Shown here: positions 9,045-17,075 of the stretch, piece after piece
How positions within the stretch are numbered: position 1 is the first letter of the stretch
Layout of the letters: every line of letters begins with the position of its first letter
From: Candidatus Goldiibacteriota bacterium HGW-Goldbacteria-1
GTDB taxonomy: Bacteria; Oederibacteriota; PGYV01
Assembly (NCBI GenBank): GCA_002839855.1
Contig: PGYV01000012.1
Coordinates: forward strand, 1-64,000
DNA: 64,000 nt
Reading direction: 5' to 3'
The notes under the pieces: model-generated
Told to the model about the DNA's origin: nothing
The model's input: the letters and a program-made list of their open reading frames with translations, nothing else
Databases searched by the model: none
Position numbers and translations under genes: made by a program

Positions 9045-9145
9045 GACGGAGGGTCGGAGGGTCGGATGCACGGAGAGACGGATGCACGGAGAGACGGAGG
9101 GACGGAGGGTCGGATGCACGGAGAGACGGATGCACGGAGGGTCGG
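9045..9145. repeat. 8-bp tandem repeat (minisatellite), twelve units
   Basis: Twelve consecutive 8-mers of the pattern SWCGGAKR (for example gacggagg, gtcggatg, cacggaga) run from 9045 to 9140, with a partial thirteenth. The variants group into higher-order 16-bp pairs (gtcggatg plus cacggaga; gacggatg plus cacggaga). Since 8 is not a multiple of 3, it is not a coding repeat. Confidence 0.9.
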
Positions 9146-9263
9146 TTTGGTACTGGTAGCCGCGCCTTTTAAGGCGCGTGTTTTTTTGCAATCAACTGTC
9201 CCTGCTGCTTTCGCTCGCAAGCCCGCTTAATTGCCGGGATTTCCACTCACAAGCCTGCTCCAA

Positions 9264-9283
9264 CCGCGGGCTAAAGAACCGCG
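9264..9283. repeat. REP-like hairpin, type CGCGGG-ctaaaga-CCGCG
   Basis: The hairpin CCGCGGGCTAAAGAACCGCG is followed by gtctacca. The same unit with the same tail recurs at 20787-20805. Confidence 0.7.
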
Positions 9284-9411
9284 TCTACCAAAACAAAACC
9301 AAACTACATCCCCTCTCTTTTTCCATTTATGCTTAAAGACTTATAACTTAACACGTTTTTTTTGTATGAGTAAAAGTATTATCCCTACAAATACAATCAA
9401 ACCTAAGATCA

Positions 9412-9431
9412 AGACGCAATATATTGCGTCT
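9412..9431. repeat. REP-like perfect palindrome AGACGCAATA-TATTGCGTCT
   Basis: This is a perfect 20-bp palindrome followed by ctact. Close relatives lie at 20849-20870 and 36246-36267, all intergenic. Confidence 0.8.
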
Positions 9432-9521
9432 CTACTTCTAAACACCATTCTTATTTCCGCGTATGCGTATTTCCTTCCGCTTATGCTTAACTGCTTATAG
9501 CTAAATTCGATATTTTTTCTC

Positions 9522-9557
9522 TTGACACAAATGCTATAAAATGCTATAACTTGATAT
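9522..9557 (+). promoter_or_regulatory. Sigma70 promoter with overlapping direct repeats
   Basis: TTGACA (9522-9527), a 17-nt spacer, then TATAAC (9545-9550). The expected start of transcription, about 9557, is one base before the XRE ATG, so the message may be leaderless. ATGCTATAA occurs twice 10 bp apart (9531-9539 and 9541-9549) across the -10 region, as expected for an autorepressor operator. Confidence 0.7.
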
Positions 9558-9746
9558 ATGAAGAATATGATAAAGGAACTTGAACAATACAGGTTAGAAA
9601 AGAAAATTTCACAGATGGAACTGGCGGAAAAACTTGAAGTTGCTTTCTGCACTGTTAACCGCTGGTTTAACGGGCGCAACTATCCAAGCAAAATTCAGGA
9701 ATATCACATAGCTAAAATGCTAAAAAAATTTAAAAGGAGCGTGTAA
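9558..9746 (+). CDS. Small XRE-family HTH regulator
   Basis: 62 residues, essentially one Cro/CI-type helix-turn-helix (KISQMELAEKLEVAFCTVNRW, then FNGRNYPS). No Shine-Dalgarno sequence precedes the first ATG (ttgatatATG), but a good promoter predicts transcription starting at that ATG. A second Met at codon 4 is an alternative start. It is followed, with one base between stop and ATG, by a 59-residue gene. Likely an autoregulated DNA-binding protein; whether it is chromosomal or a relic of a mobile element is not clear. Confidence 0.8.
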   Translation: MKNMIKELEQYRLEKKISQMELAEKLEVAFCTVNRWFNGRNYPSKIQEYHIAKMLKKFKRSV

Positions 9747-9747
9747 C

Positions 9748-9927
9748 ATGAACAATGACAGGAACAGCTACAGCCCGGGAGTAATCACAATGGAAGAAAG
9801 AGAAATTCTTATCAGTAATGACAGCACGGCAAAAAGGATGATGAACAGTATGGAAAAGACTTATGAAGAAGAAGGTAAAATAGTAAGGATAGATTCGGTT
9901 TTAAAAAGGCTTTACCTGGCTCTTTAA
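9748..9927 (+). CDS. 59-residue small protein downstream of XRE gene
   Basis: It starts at the ATG at 9748-9750, with AAGGAG 8 nt upstream inside the end of the XRE gene, and ends at TAA 9925-9927. The protein is charged and probably helical (MEEREILISNDSTAKRMMNS ... RIDSVLKRLYLAL). I do not recognise it. A terminator follows at once, so it forms a two-gene operon with the XRE regulator. It could be a partner protein or antitoxin-like factor, which is inference from context only. Confidence 0.65.
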   Translation: MNNDRNSYSPGVITMEEREILISNDSTAKRMMNSMEKTYEEEGKIVRIDSVLKRLYLAL

Positions 9928-9943
9928 TTTTGATGTTACCCTG

Positions 9944-9977
9944 CCGGGCGGTAAATACTTCCGCCCGGAGTTTTTTT
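9944..9977 (+). terminator. Rho-independent terminator of the XRE operon
   Basis: Perfect stem CCGGGCGG/CCGCCCGG with a 9-nt loop, followed by ag and seven T. It ends just before the convergent zinc-ribbon gene's stop. Confidence 0.9.
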
Positions 9978-9980
9978 ATC

Positions 9981-10526
9981 TTATCTTCTTTCCCTGCGCC
10001 CCCCGCTATTTCCGGACGCGTTCATTATAGACATTTTATAAGCGCCCAGAATATCGTTTATGTGTTTTTCCTTTCCCGCGTCAAGCCAAAGCGCTTTGCA
10101 TTCCGTACACATATCCGCCTGCATCTGCCCTAATTTTTTTACAGCCATTTTCTTGCCGCAAAACGGGCATATAAGAAACGGCGGTTTTTCCCTTTTCTCA
10201 AAAAACGGCGGCCTTCTGTAATCGCGTTCTTCCGCGCTTATGTCAATTATCTTCTTTTCAAGCGCCTGCATTTTCATTAAAGTGTCCCTTGGATACGCGC
10301 TGCCTTCACATTCCGCGCAGTGCAGCATTTCCCTTCCGGCAATCTTTGCTTTATATATTGGAAGTTTGCACACAGGGCAGTTAACGGGTTTTTCAACCGG
10401 CCCTACAGCCTGACCATCCGCACCACCCAATATCATAGGCCTGCCGCATGACGGGCATTTATCCTCGCCGCCTTTTAATTCAGCGCCGCACCTGGGGCAT
10501 TCTTTTCTTGAAGATGCATTATTCAT
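9981..10526 (-). CDS. Multi-zinc-ribbon protein (zf-TFIIB type)
   Basis: 181 residues with three Cys4 zinc-ribbon modules: CPRCGAEL...CPSCGR (residues about 9-28), CPVCKLPI...CAECEG (about 50-75), and CPFCGKKM...CTECKALWLDAGK (about 115-145). The last is a classic zf-TFIIB motif (CP-C...C--C-G-WLD). The start ATG overlaps the radical SAM stop by 4 nt (ATGA), so the two are translated together. These ribbons usually mediate protein or nucleic-acid contacts. The role in this operon is unknown. Confidence 0.85.
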   Translation of the reverse strand: MNNASSRKECPRCGAELKGGEDKCPSCGRPMILGGADGQAVGPVEKPVNCPVCKLPIYKAKIAGREMLHCAECEGSAYPRDTLMKMQALEKKIIDISAEERDYRRPPFFEKREKPPFLICPFCGKKMAVKKLGQMQADMCTECKALWLDAGKEKHINDILGAYKMSIMNASGNSGGRRERR

Positions 10527-11407
10527 ACACGTCCTCCGTCTGCTTTAAGTTTATAATCAAACCTTTTCCTGAAAGAACACCTTTGACAAAGCGGTTCAAC
10601 CGCGCGCCTTTGGGTGAATCCGTCATAAATGGCTTTTGCCCGCGGGCTGTCAATTATTTCCTGTAAAGGCGTTTCAATAACATTGCCAAGGTTCATAATA
10701 CCCTGCGCGTCAAGGCAGCACGGCACTACAGTGCCGTCAACAAGAATGGCTGCCTGATCCCTTAGCCCATAGCAGAAAGCTTCGCCGGGCAGTTCTTTGC
10801 CGTTAATGTCAGGCCATTCAAATTTCTCCGCCTGTTTTAAAAAAACCTTATCGCCTATCTTTATCCCGTTTACAGGCGTTTCGCCCTGCTGAATATCGCC
10901 GGTATATCCAAGGCGCTGTTTAAAACTTTCTATTATTGACTGATTCTGTTCATTTTTTTCATCAGCAATTAAATTCCACAACCTTAAAGAAACAGAAATA
11001 TTTTTTCCCTTAACAGCCCTGATAAAATCAAATATGGCGTTTAAATAACTCTCTGTCTGTGACTTATTATTTCCTTCAAGGCTGTGCAGTGAAAAACTTA
11101 CCTGCCTTAAAGCTGTTTTACCGGCATATGCTGTTAGACGCTGCGCAAGGATTCCGTTTGTGGTTAAATTTACCCTGAACCCTTTTTGCGCGCACAAATC
11201 CAGAAACAAGCCAAGCAGCGGGTGCAGAAGCGGCTCGCCCATTACATGAAAATACAGGTTGTCAGAGTGCCCTTTTATGCGCTCAAGGATTTTATCAAAT
11301 ATTTCCGCGGCCATGAATTCTGATTTTCTCTTTGTCCCCGGACAGAAATCACACGATAAATTGCACGCGTTTGTTATTTCTATGTATGTCTTTTTAAACC
11401 GTTTCAT
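10523..11407 (-). CDS. Radical SAM protein with SPASM-like C-terminus
   Basis: 294 residues. The [4Fe-4S] motif is CNLSCDFC (Cys 15, 19, 22) in the context YIEITNACNLS. HVMGEPLLHP and VNLTTNG are the usual radical SAM core blocks. The C-terminal part has CYGLRD, VPCCLDAQG and LCQRCSF, the Cys arrangement of SPASM auxiliary-cluster proteins that modify peptides or other substrates. It is coupled by 4-nt overlaps to the large protease upstream and the zinc-ribbon protein downstream. No precursor peptide gene was seen between them. Confidence 0.9.
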   Translation of the reverse strand: MKRFKKTYIEITNACNLSCDFCPGTKRKSEFMAAEIFDKILERIKGHSDNLYFHVMGEPLLHPLLGLFLDLCAQKGFRVNLTTNGILAQRLTAYAGKTALRQVSFSLHSLEGNNKSQTESYLNAIFDFIRAVKGKNISVSLRLWNLIADEKNEQNQSIIESFKQRLGYTGDIQQGETPVNGIKIGDKVFLKQAEKFEWPDINGKELPGEAFCYGLRDQAAILVDGTVVPCCLDAQGIMNLGNVIETPLQEIIDSPRAKAIYDGFTQRRAVEPLCQRCSFRKRFDYKLKADGGRV

Positions 11408-14034
11408 AATCCCGGCACGCTTATTCCAAAACCCACGGTAACAGCTTCGTCAATGCTGTATGCCCCCATGAACTTTATGTCAAGCCGGACTGAAAAGAGC
11501 GTAAATGCTTCCAGATGCAGTTCCGCCCCAAAGGACGCCCTTGTTTCATACTGAGAGAAGGCGGAATCAGCAAACAATGCCACTGCCGCGTCTTCAAGGT
11601 AAAAATTCGGGTTCCATAACCCTTTACGGATTTCAAATAACACGCAGGTGTATTCAGCAGATACCTTTGTGCCAAAATTGCCTTTCATATCGGAAGAATA
11701 ACCCCTTAAAACAGCAAAAGTGTCAGCGTTATTATCAGGGTCATAAACATAATCAGCCGAAACCGAAAACATACCGTCAAATAAATCCTGTTTAATATTC
11801 AACGAAGGATATATTCCGGTTCTTAACAAGGCATCATATTCGTAATCCGGCTCCAGCGCAGCGCTTAAAGTAAGCCTTATATCGGTATTTGGGAAACTGA
11901 ATCCGGCAAAAATATACGGCCTGAATTCATCCCTGTAAAAATAATCAAACAGCCTGTAAGAAAGGCCCGCCTGCAGAGAAGTAAACCCCGGAAGCAGGCT
12001 TGTGTAAAGCGGATACCCGATACCCGTGTTAATTTCCGGCCCGTCATAATCTGACAGCACATAATAAAAATTCATGGGCGCCAGAAATTTTGAACTTATA
12101 TTAATACTGTACCCAAGTTTCTGCTCCTGCCAGTCATATATTCCCTCTGCCATGTAAGACAGATTACCCAGGGCGTCTTCCGCGGACAGTAAAAGCCCCG
12201 TAGCCGCACTGCCGGTACTGTCAAAATACAATAACGGAACGCGTATTTTTGGTATCAGCAGCGCGAAACTGTCGCCTATTCCGGCCTCTTTTACATCTTT
12301 AACATTAAGCCCGCTGAAATACGGCTCTGTGTATTTTTCCGCAGGCAGGACAAACTTATCAAAAACAGCGGGTTTTCTATAAATGTCAAAACCATAGGAG
12401 TTAAGGGATGAATAAAATATTTCGCCTGTCTTTTCACTGTAGGCCGGCGCTTCTGCCGTACCGTTTTGCGTAAGCCGGTAAAACTTTTTATCCTTTAAAT
12501 CATAACTGTAAATACAGTTAAAAGGGCCAAAGTTGGCGTTAAAAAAAAGTTTGTCACCGTAAAGGCGTACGTTTCTTTCCTGAAAAGGCGTGTCAGTTAT
12601 TTTTGTGAACTCCCCTGTTCCGGTATTTATGGCAATTATGTCGGGATTTTCATTCTCTTTTCCGCCGGAGAAATATATGATACCGTCATGCCCGTCAATT
12701 GAATGAACATTGTACTGCGTGTCAAAAAGAAGTTCTTCGGCGCCGGATGAAAGAATATGTTTTTTTATTCTGCATCCCGGGGTATCATTATTTTCTTCCG
12801 CGTAGATAATGCTTATGCTTACATTATTATCAACATAAAATGCCCTTATATCGCCTTTTACGATTTCTTCTTCTTTGCCGGTAACAAGGTTCTTTCTGAA
12901 AATTACCGTGTCGCCGCCAAAAGTATCCTGTGATATATTGCCAAAACCGGGTGCAATCTGCGCCACGCCGTAATATATATAATCTCCGTTAAAATATGGG
13001 GGCACGTTAAATGACGAAGTGGTGGATATTAATGTTTTAGGCATCCCGTTTTCAATATCAACTTCAACAATTTCATTATAAGCTTTAACCTTAAAAGCGC
13101 CTTTTTTTTCGTTAACTGATTTTCTGTAATATAATTTGTTTCCATACACCACGGGTGTAAATGAATACCAGCCGTGATTTGTAACCTGTGTCCCTTCAAT
13201 TTCATAATCCATATATTTCGCGGTTTGTTCCGTTTCCCAGTCATCCCAAAGCTGCGTTGTAACTTTTCCAAAAATTTCATCAAACGTCCTGTCAATTCCG
13301 GCAAACGGAATTAACGGAGACAGGTACGAAGCGGGCGACGCGCCGAAAGAATTAAAAAATTGCACAAATTTTTCTTCGCCGTATGTATCGTTTAAATAAC
13401 TGAAAAATTCCCCGCCAAACAGGTACCATCCCATATATGAAGGCGCTTCATTTGGCGCGTAAGTGGCTTTTAAAATGTCCGGGAACCTGCCGTCCGCCAC
13501 ACAGGCGGCCATATAAGCATCAAAATACCCCGTGTTTAACCTTCCGGTATAAGGCGACAGCTTATCTTCGCTTAAGGTGGTTATGCCCTCTGTCACCCAG
13601 CCGGGCGATAGCAGATTAGGCGCGGCAATATTTCCGGCTATTAACGTGATTAAACCCGGTATACCCGATGAATTGGTAAGGTGAAGCATGTGGACAAATT
13701 CGTGAACCGCCACATTAGCAAGGCCGTTTGCGTCTTCATAACTGTTATTTGCAAGGCTTATTTTGTAATAGACGGGATTAGCCGACCCGCCGTATGGATT
13801 TACGCGGCCAAATTCTTCCAGCAGCACGGGTATATTTGGGACAGTATTACCCGTAAGTTTTTCAGCCATAGGCGCGTTTTTTTCCATTGATTCCAAAAGC
13901 CGCAGGGCTTTCTGCTCTGTGCCGGGGCGGTAAAACAGGGTGAACCGCTCTGTCTTGTACGCTTTCCAGTTAAAGTCCGCGTAAATTATCTGAGATAAAG
14001 CCAGTAATAAAAAAACAGCAGTTATCTTTTTCAT
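11404..14034 (-). CDS. Gluzincin protease fused to TolB-like propeller and predicted outer-membrane barrel
   Basis: 876 residues with a signal peptide (MKKITAVFLLLALSQIIYA). The N-terminal peptidase_MA-type domain shows HEFVH at residues 111-115 and a third ligand in WVTEG (Glu149). Residues about 270-570 contain TolB/WD40-like blades (KLYYRKSVNEKK, GIIYFSGGKENENPDI, GDKLFFNANFGPF, GEIFYSSLNSYGFDIY). The last 270 residues alternate hydrophobic strands and end FGISVPGL, as in outer-membrane beta barrels. It is therefore likely a surface protease. GGGAG precedes the ATG, and the stop overlaps the radical SAM start. Confidence 0.85.
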   Translation of the reverse strand: MKKITAVFLLLALSQIIYADFNWKAYKTERFTLFYRPGTEQKALRLLESMEKNAPMAEKLTGNTVPNIPVLLEEFGRVNPYGGSANPVYYKISLANNSYEDANGLANVAVHEFVHMLHLTNSSGIPGLITLIAGNIAAPNLLSPGWVTEGITTLSEDKLSPYTGRLNTGYFDAYMAACVADGRFPDILKATYAPNEAPSYMGWYLFGGEFFSYLNDTYGEEKFVQFFNSFGASPASYLSPLIPFAGIDRTFDEIFGKVTTQLWDDWETEQTAKYMDYEIEGTQVTNHGWYSFTPVVYGNKLYYRKSVNEKKGAFKVKAYNEIVEVDIENGMPKTLISTTSSFNVPPYFNGDYIYYGVAQIAPGFGNISQDTFGGDTVIFRKNLVTGKEEEIVKGDIRAFYVDNNVSISIIYAEENNDTPGCRIKKHILSSGAEELLFDTQYNVHSIDGHDGIIYFSGGKENENPDIIAINTGTGEFTKITDTPFQERNVRLYGDKLFFNANFGPFNCIYSYDLKDKKFYRLTQNGTAEAPAYSEKTGEIFYSSLNSYGFDIYRKPAVFDKFVLPAEKYTEPYFSGLNVKDVKEAGIGDSFALLIPKIRVPLLYFDSTGSAATGLLLSAEDALGNLSYMAEGIYDWQEQKLGYSINISSKFLAPMNFYYVLSDYDGPEINTGIGYPLYTSLLPGFTSLQAGLSYRLFDYFYRDEFRPYIFAGFSFPNTDIRLTLSAALEPDYEYDALLRTGIYPSLNIKQDLFDGMFSVSADYVYDPDNNADTFAVLRGYSSDMKGNFGTKVSAEYTCVLFEIRKGLWNPNFYLEDAAVALFADSAFSQYETRASFGAELHLEAFTLFSVRLDIKFMGAYSIDEAVTVGFGISVPGL

Positions 14035-14080
14035 AAATCTCCCGGATAATTATTATAACCTAAACAGGTATAAGTTAATT

Positions 14081-14770
14081 TTACATATTACTTATCATTA
14101 CAAAAAAAGTATCAAAGGTAACATTTGATGGCATGCACTCTGTACGAAAAACCATTTTATGCTGCGTCAACACTCCTGTTCCTTCGTAAAGATTTGCAGT
14201 TATTACAGAATCCTGCGAATAATCAAAAACAAAATACTTCATAAGAACATCACCGATTACCGATCTGATTTCATATTTTTCCAGCCTGTCATTTAGATAA
14301 AAGTATTTTCCATAGTCGCTGCTTATAGCCCCTGTATCACGATAAAAGTATGTTGTGTCATATACCCCATTTACAAGATTACTGGCAATGCTGTTATATA
14401 CAGAAGGTCCGGGAGTATATCTGACCTGACCTGTCAGCATGGCTTCTGTAAATGTCTGTTCCGCCCACTCAACATTATTGCCTAAAGAATCAAATGTATC
14501 CCATCTTGTATTTGAAATATTGTGTTCCATATGCGCCGCAAAAGTTCCATTGCCGTTGTAGACATCCCTTCTTGCCAGATTTCCGGCTGCATCATATGTA
14601 ACATTTACAGACATAATCTTACTTCCTGTAACATCAAAAATTTCAAAACCCGCAACCCTATTGCAGCCGTCCGTATTAACAGCCAGATCAATAGCCGCAG
14701 GAGATTTATGCGCTGAACATGAAAATAACACAGTTAACACAACCGCTAAAAACAGTGCATTTTTCTTCAA
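14081..14770 (-). CDS. Lipoprotein with RHS/YD-like segments
   Basis: 229 residues, most likely starting at TTG 14768-14770, with AGGGGG 8 nt upstream; the nearby ATG is out of frame. The lipobox is VLFSCSAHK. The repeats NVTYDAAGNLARRDVYNG and WDTFDSLGNNVEWAEQT are like YD/RHS repeats, and DYSQDSVITANLYEGTG near the end is similar. The protein at 54518-55360 has the same style. Function unknown; an envelope-located lipoprotein is predicted. Confidence 0.75.
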   Translation of the reverse strand: MKKNALFLAVVLTVLFSCSAHKSPAAIDLAVNTDGCNRVAGFEIFDVTGSKIMSVNVTYDAAGNLARRDVYNGNGTFAAHMEHNISNTRWDTFDSLGNNVEWAEQTFTEAMLTGQVRYTPGPSVYNSIASNLVNGVYDTTYFYRDTGAISSDYGKYFYLNDRLEKYEIRSVIGDVLMKYFVFDYSQDSVITANLYEGTGVLTQHKMVFRTECMPSNVTFDTFFVMISNM

Positions 14771-14833
14771 AATTCATTCCCCCTTAATTTCTATATTACT
14801 TCAAATTAATTATAAGCAATATTTACGTAACTT

Positions 14834-15502
14834 CTATTCAGTGTCGCAGGCGTCGCCTATGCCGTTCATATCCGAATCGGCCTGATCCGGGTTCGCGATA
14901 TCCGGGCAGTTGTCACATAAATTCCCCACAGAATCACCGTCATTATCCAACTGATCCGCATTTGCAATTGACGGGCAGTTGTCACACGCATTGCCTTTGC
15001 CGTCACTATCAGCATCTGCCTGATCTGTATTTGCAATACCCGGGCAGTTATCACACGCGTCGCCCACCTGGTCGCCATCAGCATCAGACTGGCCGGGATT
15101 TGAAACAAAAGCACAATTGTCACAAACATTGCCTTTTCCATCGCTATCAGAATCTAACTGGTCGTTATTGGCCGTATTAGGGCAGTTATCGCAGGCATCG
15201 CCTTTTGTATCGCCATCGCTATTTTGCTGTCCGAAATTTGCAACCATTGGGCAGTTATCACACGCATCGCCAAAAGTGTCATTATCCGCATCAGCCTGGT
15301 CTGCGTTTGCAGCAGAAGGGCAATTATCAGCGGTATTAAGAATGCCGTCGCTGTCAGAATCATCAGGCACAGCAGTTGTGGGTGTCGGGGTTGCCGGCGC
15401 GGGAGAAGAAGGAGTTTCCGAAGAATTGTTACACCCGATTAATACCATAAAAAACAAAAATGAAACTGCAATAACAATAACCGCCGGGCTCTTCTTTGCC
15501 AT
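14834..15502 (-). CDS. Thrombospondin type 3 repeat lipoprotein
   Basis: 222 residues from the ATG at 15500-15502, with GGGAGG upstream; an ATG further upstream has no better ribosome site. The lipobox is FFMVLIGCNNS. After a Thr/Pro-rich linker the whole protein consists of seven to eight TSP3 repeats of the form DSDGILNTADNCP, DADNDTFGDACDNCP, DSDGKGNVCDNCA, whose Asp-rich loops and Cys pairs bind calcium. Such modules act as calcium-stabilised stalks on cell surfaces. No other domain follows, so it may be a stand-alone stalk or calcium sink. Confidence 0.92.
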   Translation of the reverse strand: MAKKSPAVIVIAVSFLFFMVLIGCNNSSETPSSPAPATPTPTTAVPDDSDSDGILNTADNCPSAANADQADADNDTFGDACDNCPMVANFGQQNSDGDTKGDACDNCPNTANNDQLDSDSDGKGNVCDNCAFVSNPGQSDADGDQVGDACDNCPGIANTDQADADSDGKGNACDNCPSIANADQLDNDGDSVGNLCDNCPDIANPDQADSDMNGIGDACDTE

Positions 15503-15516
15503 GCAAACCTCCCGCA

Positions 15517-16824
15517 TCATTTTGAAGAGATATACTCTTTTATCGCATCCGCTATCGTATTTATTATATTTTTAAACTTATCCATGTCTGTTTCAAGCAG
15601 TGTTATCCTGAAGCCATAAAGGTCTGAATTAAATCCTGACGATAACGGCACAACGCATATCCCCCTTGACGCAAGCAGGTGGTATGCAAACTGTTTGTCA
15701 AGAACGTCTGTTTTTAAAAGCGGTTTTATTATCTCCGCGGCTTTTTCATTAATTGGTTTTAAAGATTGTCCGTCTTTTAAAACGCCGTCTTTAAACACGA
15801 CAGTCATGTAAAACGCGCCCTTTGTAAGGTTAACCTTAAGCTGAGGCATTTTGGAGAATACCGCGTAAGCGGCCTGTGATTTTTCCCAGTACCTGGCGGT
15901 GCGCTGCGCAAGATACGGGTAATACCTGTCATCGCCCATCACTTTAGGCAGCACCCTTTGCGGAAGCGTTGTCGCGCATACTTCCATCATCTTGGCATCC
16001 ATGATTGTCTTGGCGTAACGGGCAAATTTCGCGTCTTTGTCCCTGTTGTAAAATTCCACCCAGCCGCAGCGCGAACCGGGCCATGGGAATTCCTTGGATA
16101 TTCCACGAAGCGCCATTCCGGGGGTATCGCCTATTACCGCTGCCAGTTTGTTATGAACTGAGCCTCCGTAAAACAGGTTGGAATAAATTTCATCCGATAT
16201 TATAAACAAATCAAACTCTTTGGCAATATCCACAACTTTCTTTATTACATCCTGCGAATATACCATACCTGTGGGATTATCAGGATTGACAATTAAAATC
16301 GCGCTTATTTCAGGGTGCCTGATTATTTTTTCGCGCATATCGGCAAGGTCCGGATACCAGCTGTTATCGGGGTCAAGGTTATACGTAATATGGCGCGAAC
16401 CCGCGTGAGCCGCTTCCGCGGAAGAGTGGGTTGAATACGCCGGGTTAGGCCCTATTACGCGCGACTCTTTATTCAGGTAATTGTATATTGTCGCTATGGC
16501 ATCGCCCAGGCCGTTAAAAAACAGAATGTCATCCGGTACTATCTGCGCGCCGCCTTCAAGGTTGCGTTCTTTTGCTATGTATTCACGGGTTTCTAAAAGC
16601 CCTTCGGTTGGAGAATACCCGTAACTTAAATTATCATTTTTTACCGTGTCCGCCACAATGTCCTTTATCCATTCGGGTACTTTTTCACCTTTGGCAACCG
16701 GGTCGCCGATGTTTTCCCATATTATGTCAACGCCAGTCTTTGCAATCTTATTTCCAACCTTTACTATCTCGCGTATTTCATACGTAAGTTCGTCAGCTCC
16801 GGGATGAATTATGTTGTTTCTCAT
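15517..16824 (-). CDS. Class I/II PLP-dependent aminotransferase
   Basis: 435 residues. Fold-type I motifs are clear: IVNPDNPTG (residues about 178-186), the cofactor aspartate in IISDEIYS (Asp211), and the Schiff-base lysine in GISKEFPWPGSRCGW (Lys244). The sequence is closest in style to alanine/aspartate aminotransferases (AlaA/AspB branch). It would move amino groups between an amino acid and a 2-oxo acid in the cytoplasm. AGGAGAATGCC precedes the ATG. Substrate specificity cannot be read from the sequence. Confidence 0.9.
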   Translation of the reverse strand: MRNNIIHPGADELTYEIREIVKVGNKIAKTGVDIIWENIGDPVAKGEKVPEWIKDIVADTVKNDNLSYGYSPTEGLLETREYIAKERNLEGGAQIVPDDILFFNGLGDAIATIYNYLNKESRVIGPNPAYSTHSSAEAAHAGSRHITYNLDPDNSWYPDLADMREKIIRHPEISAILIVNPDNPTGMVYSQDVIKKVVDIAKEFDLFIISDEIYSNLFYGGSVHNKLAAVIGDTPGMALRGISKEFPWPGSRCGWVEFYNRDKDAKFARYAKTIMDAKMMEVCATTLPQRVLPKVMGDDRYYPYLAQRTARYWEKSQAAYAVFSKMPQLKVNLTKGAFYMTVVFKDGVLKDGQSLKPINEKAAEIIKPLLKTDVLDKQFAYHLLASRGICVVPLSSGFNSDLYGFRITLLETDMDKFKNIINTIADAIKEYISSK

Positions 16825-17017
16825 GGCATTCTCCTAATTTTTTAACAGTCAATAGCGCTGTGAGTGTTAATTTTTTTTGAATTAATTAATAAATATTAAC
16901 ATAAATTTCCCCCAATGACAACGTGCAGATAAACATGGCAATCAGCACCCCGTTTATACTTATTTTATGCGCCCCAAAAAAATACGGGTTAAAACAGCAA
17001 TTAAATTCATATATCAT

Positions 17018-17046
17018 TTGACACTGCAAGACAGGTGAATTATAAT
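17018..17046 (+). promoter_or_regulatory. Full-consensus sigma70 promoter
   Basis: TTGACA (17018-17023), 17 nt, TATAAT (17041-17046): a perfect match in both hexamers and spacer. It predicts a start near 17053 and a 23-nt leader with AAAGGGG before the ATG at 17076. Confidence 0.9.
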
Positions 17047-17075
17047 TAGCTGACAAAAAAATAAAGGGGTGCAGC

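Larger units (their letters stand above)
8972..9557. other. 586-bp intergenic region with repeats
   Basis: This divergent intergenic stretch holds the 8-bp minisatellite, two REP-like palindromes and the XRE promoter, annotated separately. Short open frames here (for example in 9009-9220) only translate the minisatellite and have no ribosome site. I see no other gene. Confidence 0.8.

Noticed and set aside
9009-9220. Two minus-strand frames with repeated SVHPTLRPSV-like peptides
   Set aside because: They only translate the 8-bp minisatellite; there is no ribosome site and the frame changes with every unit.
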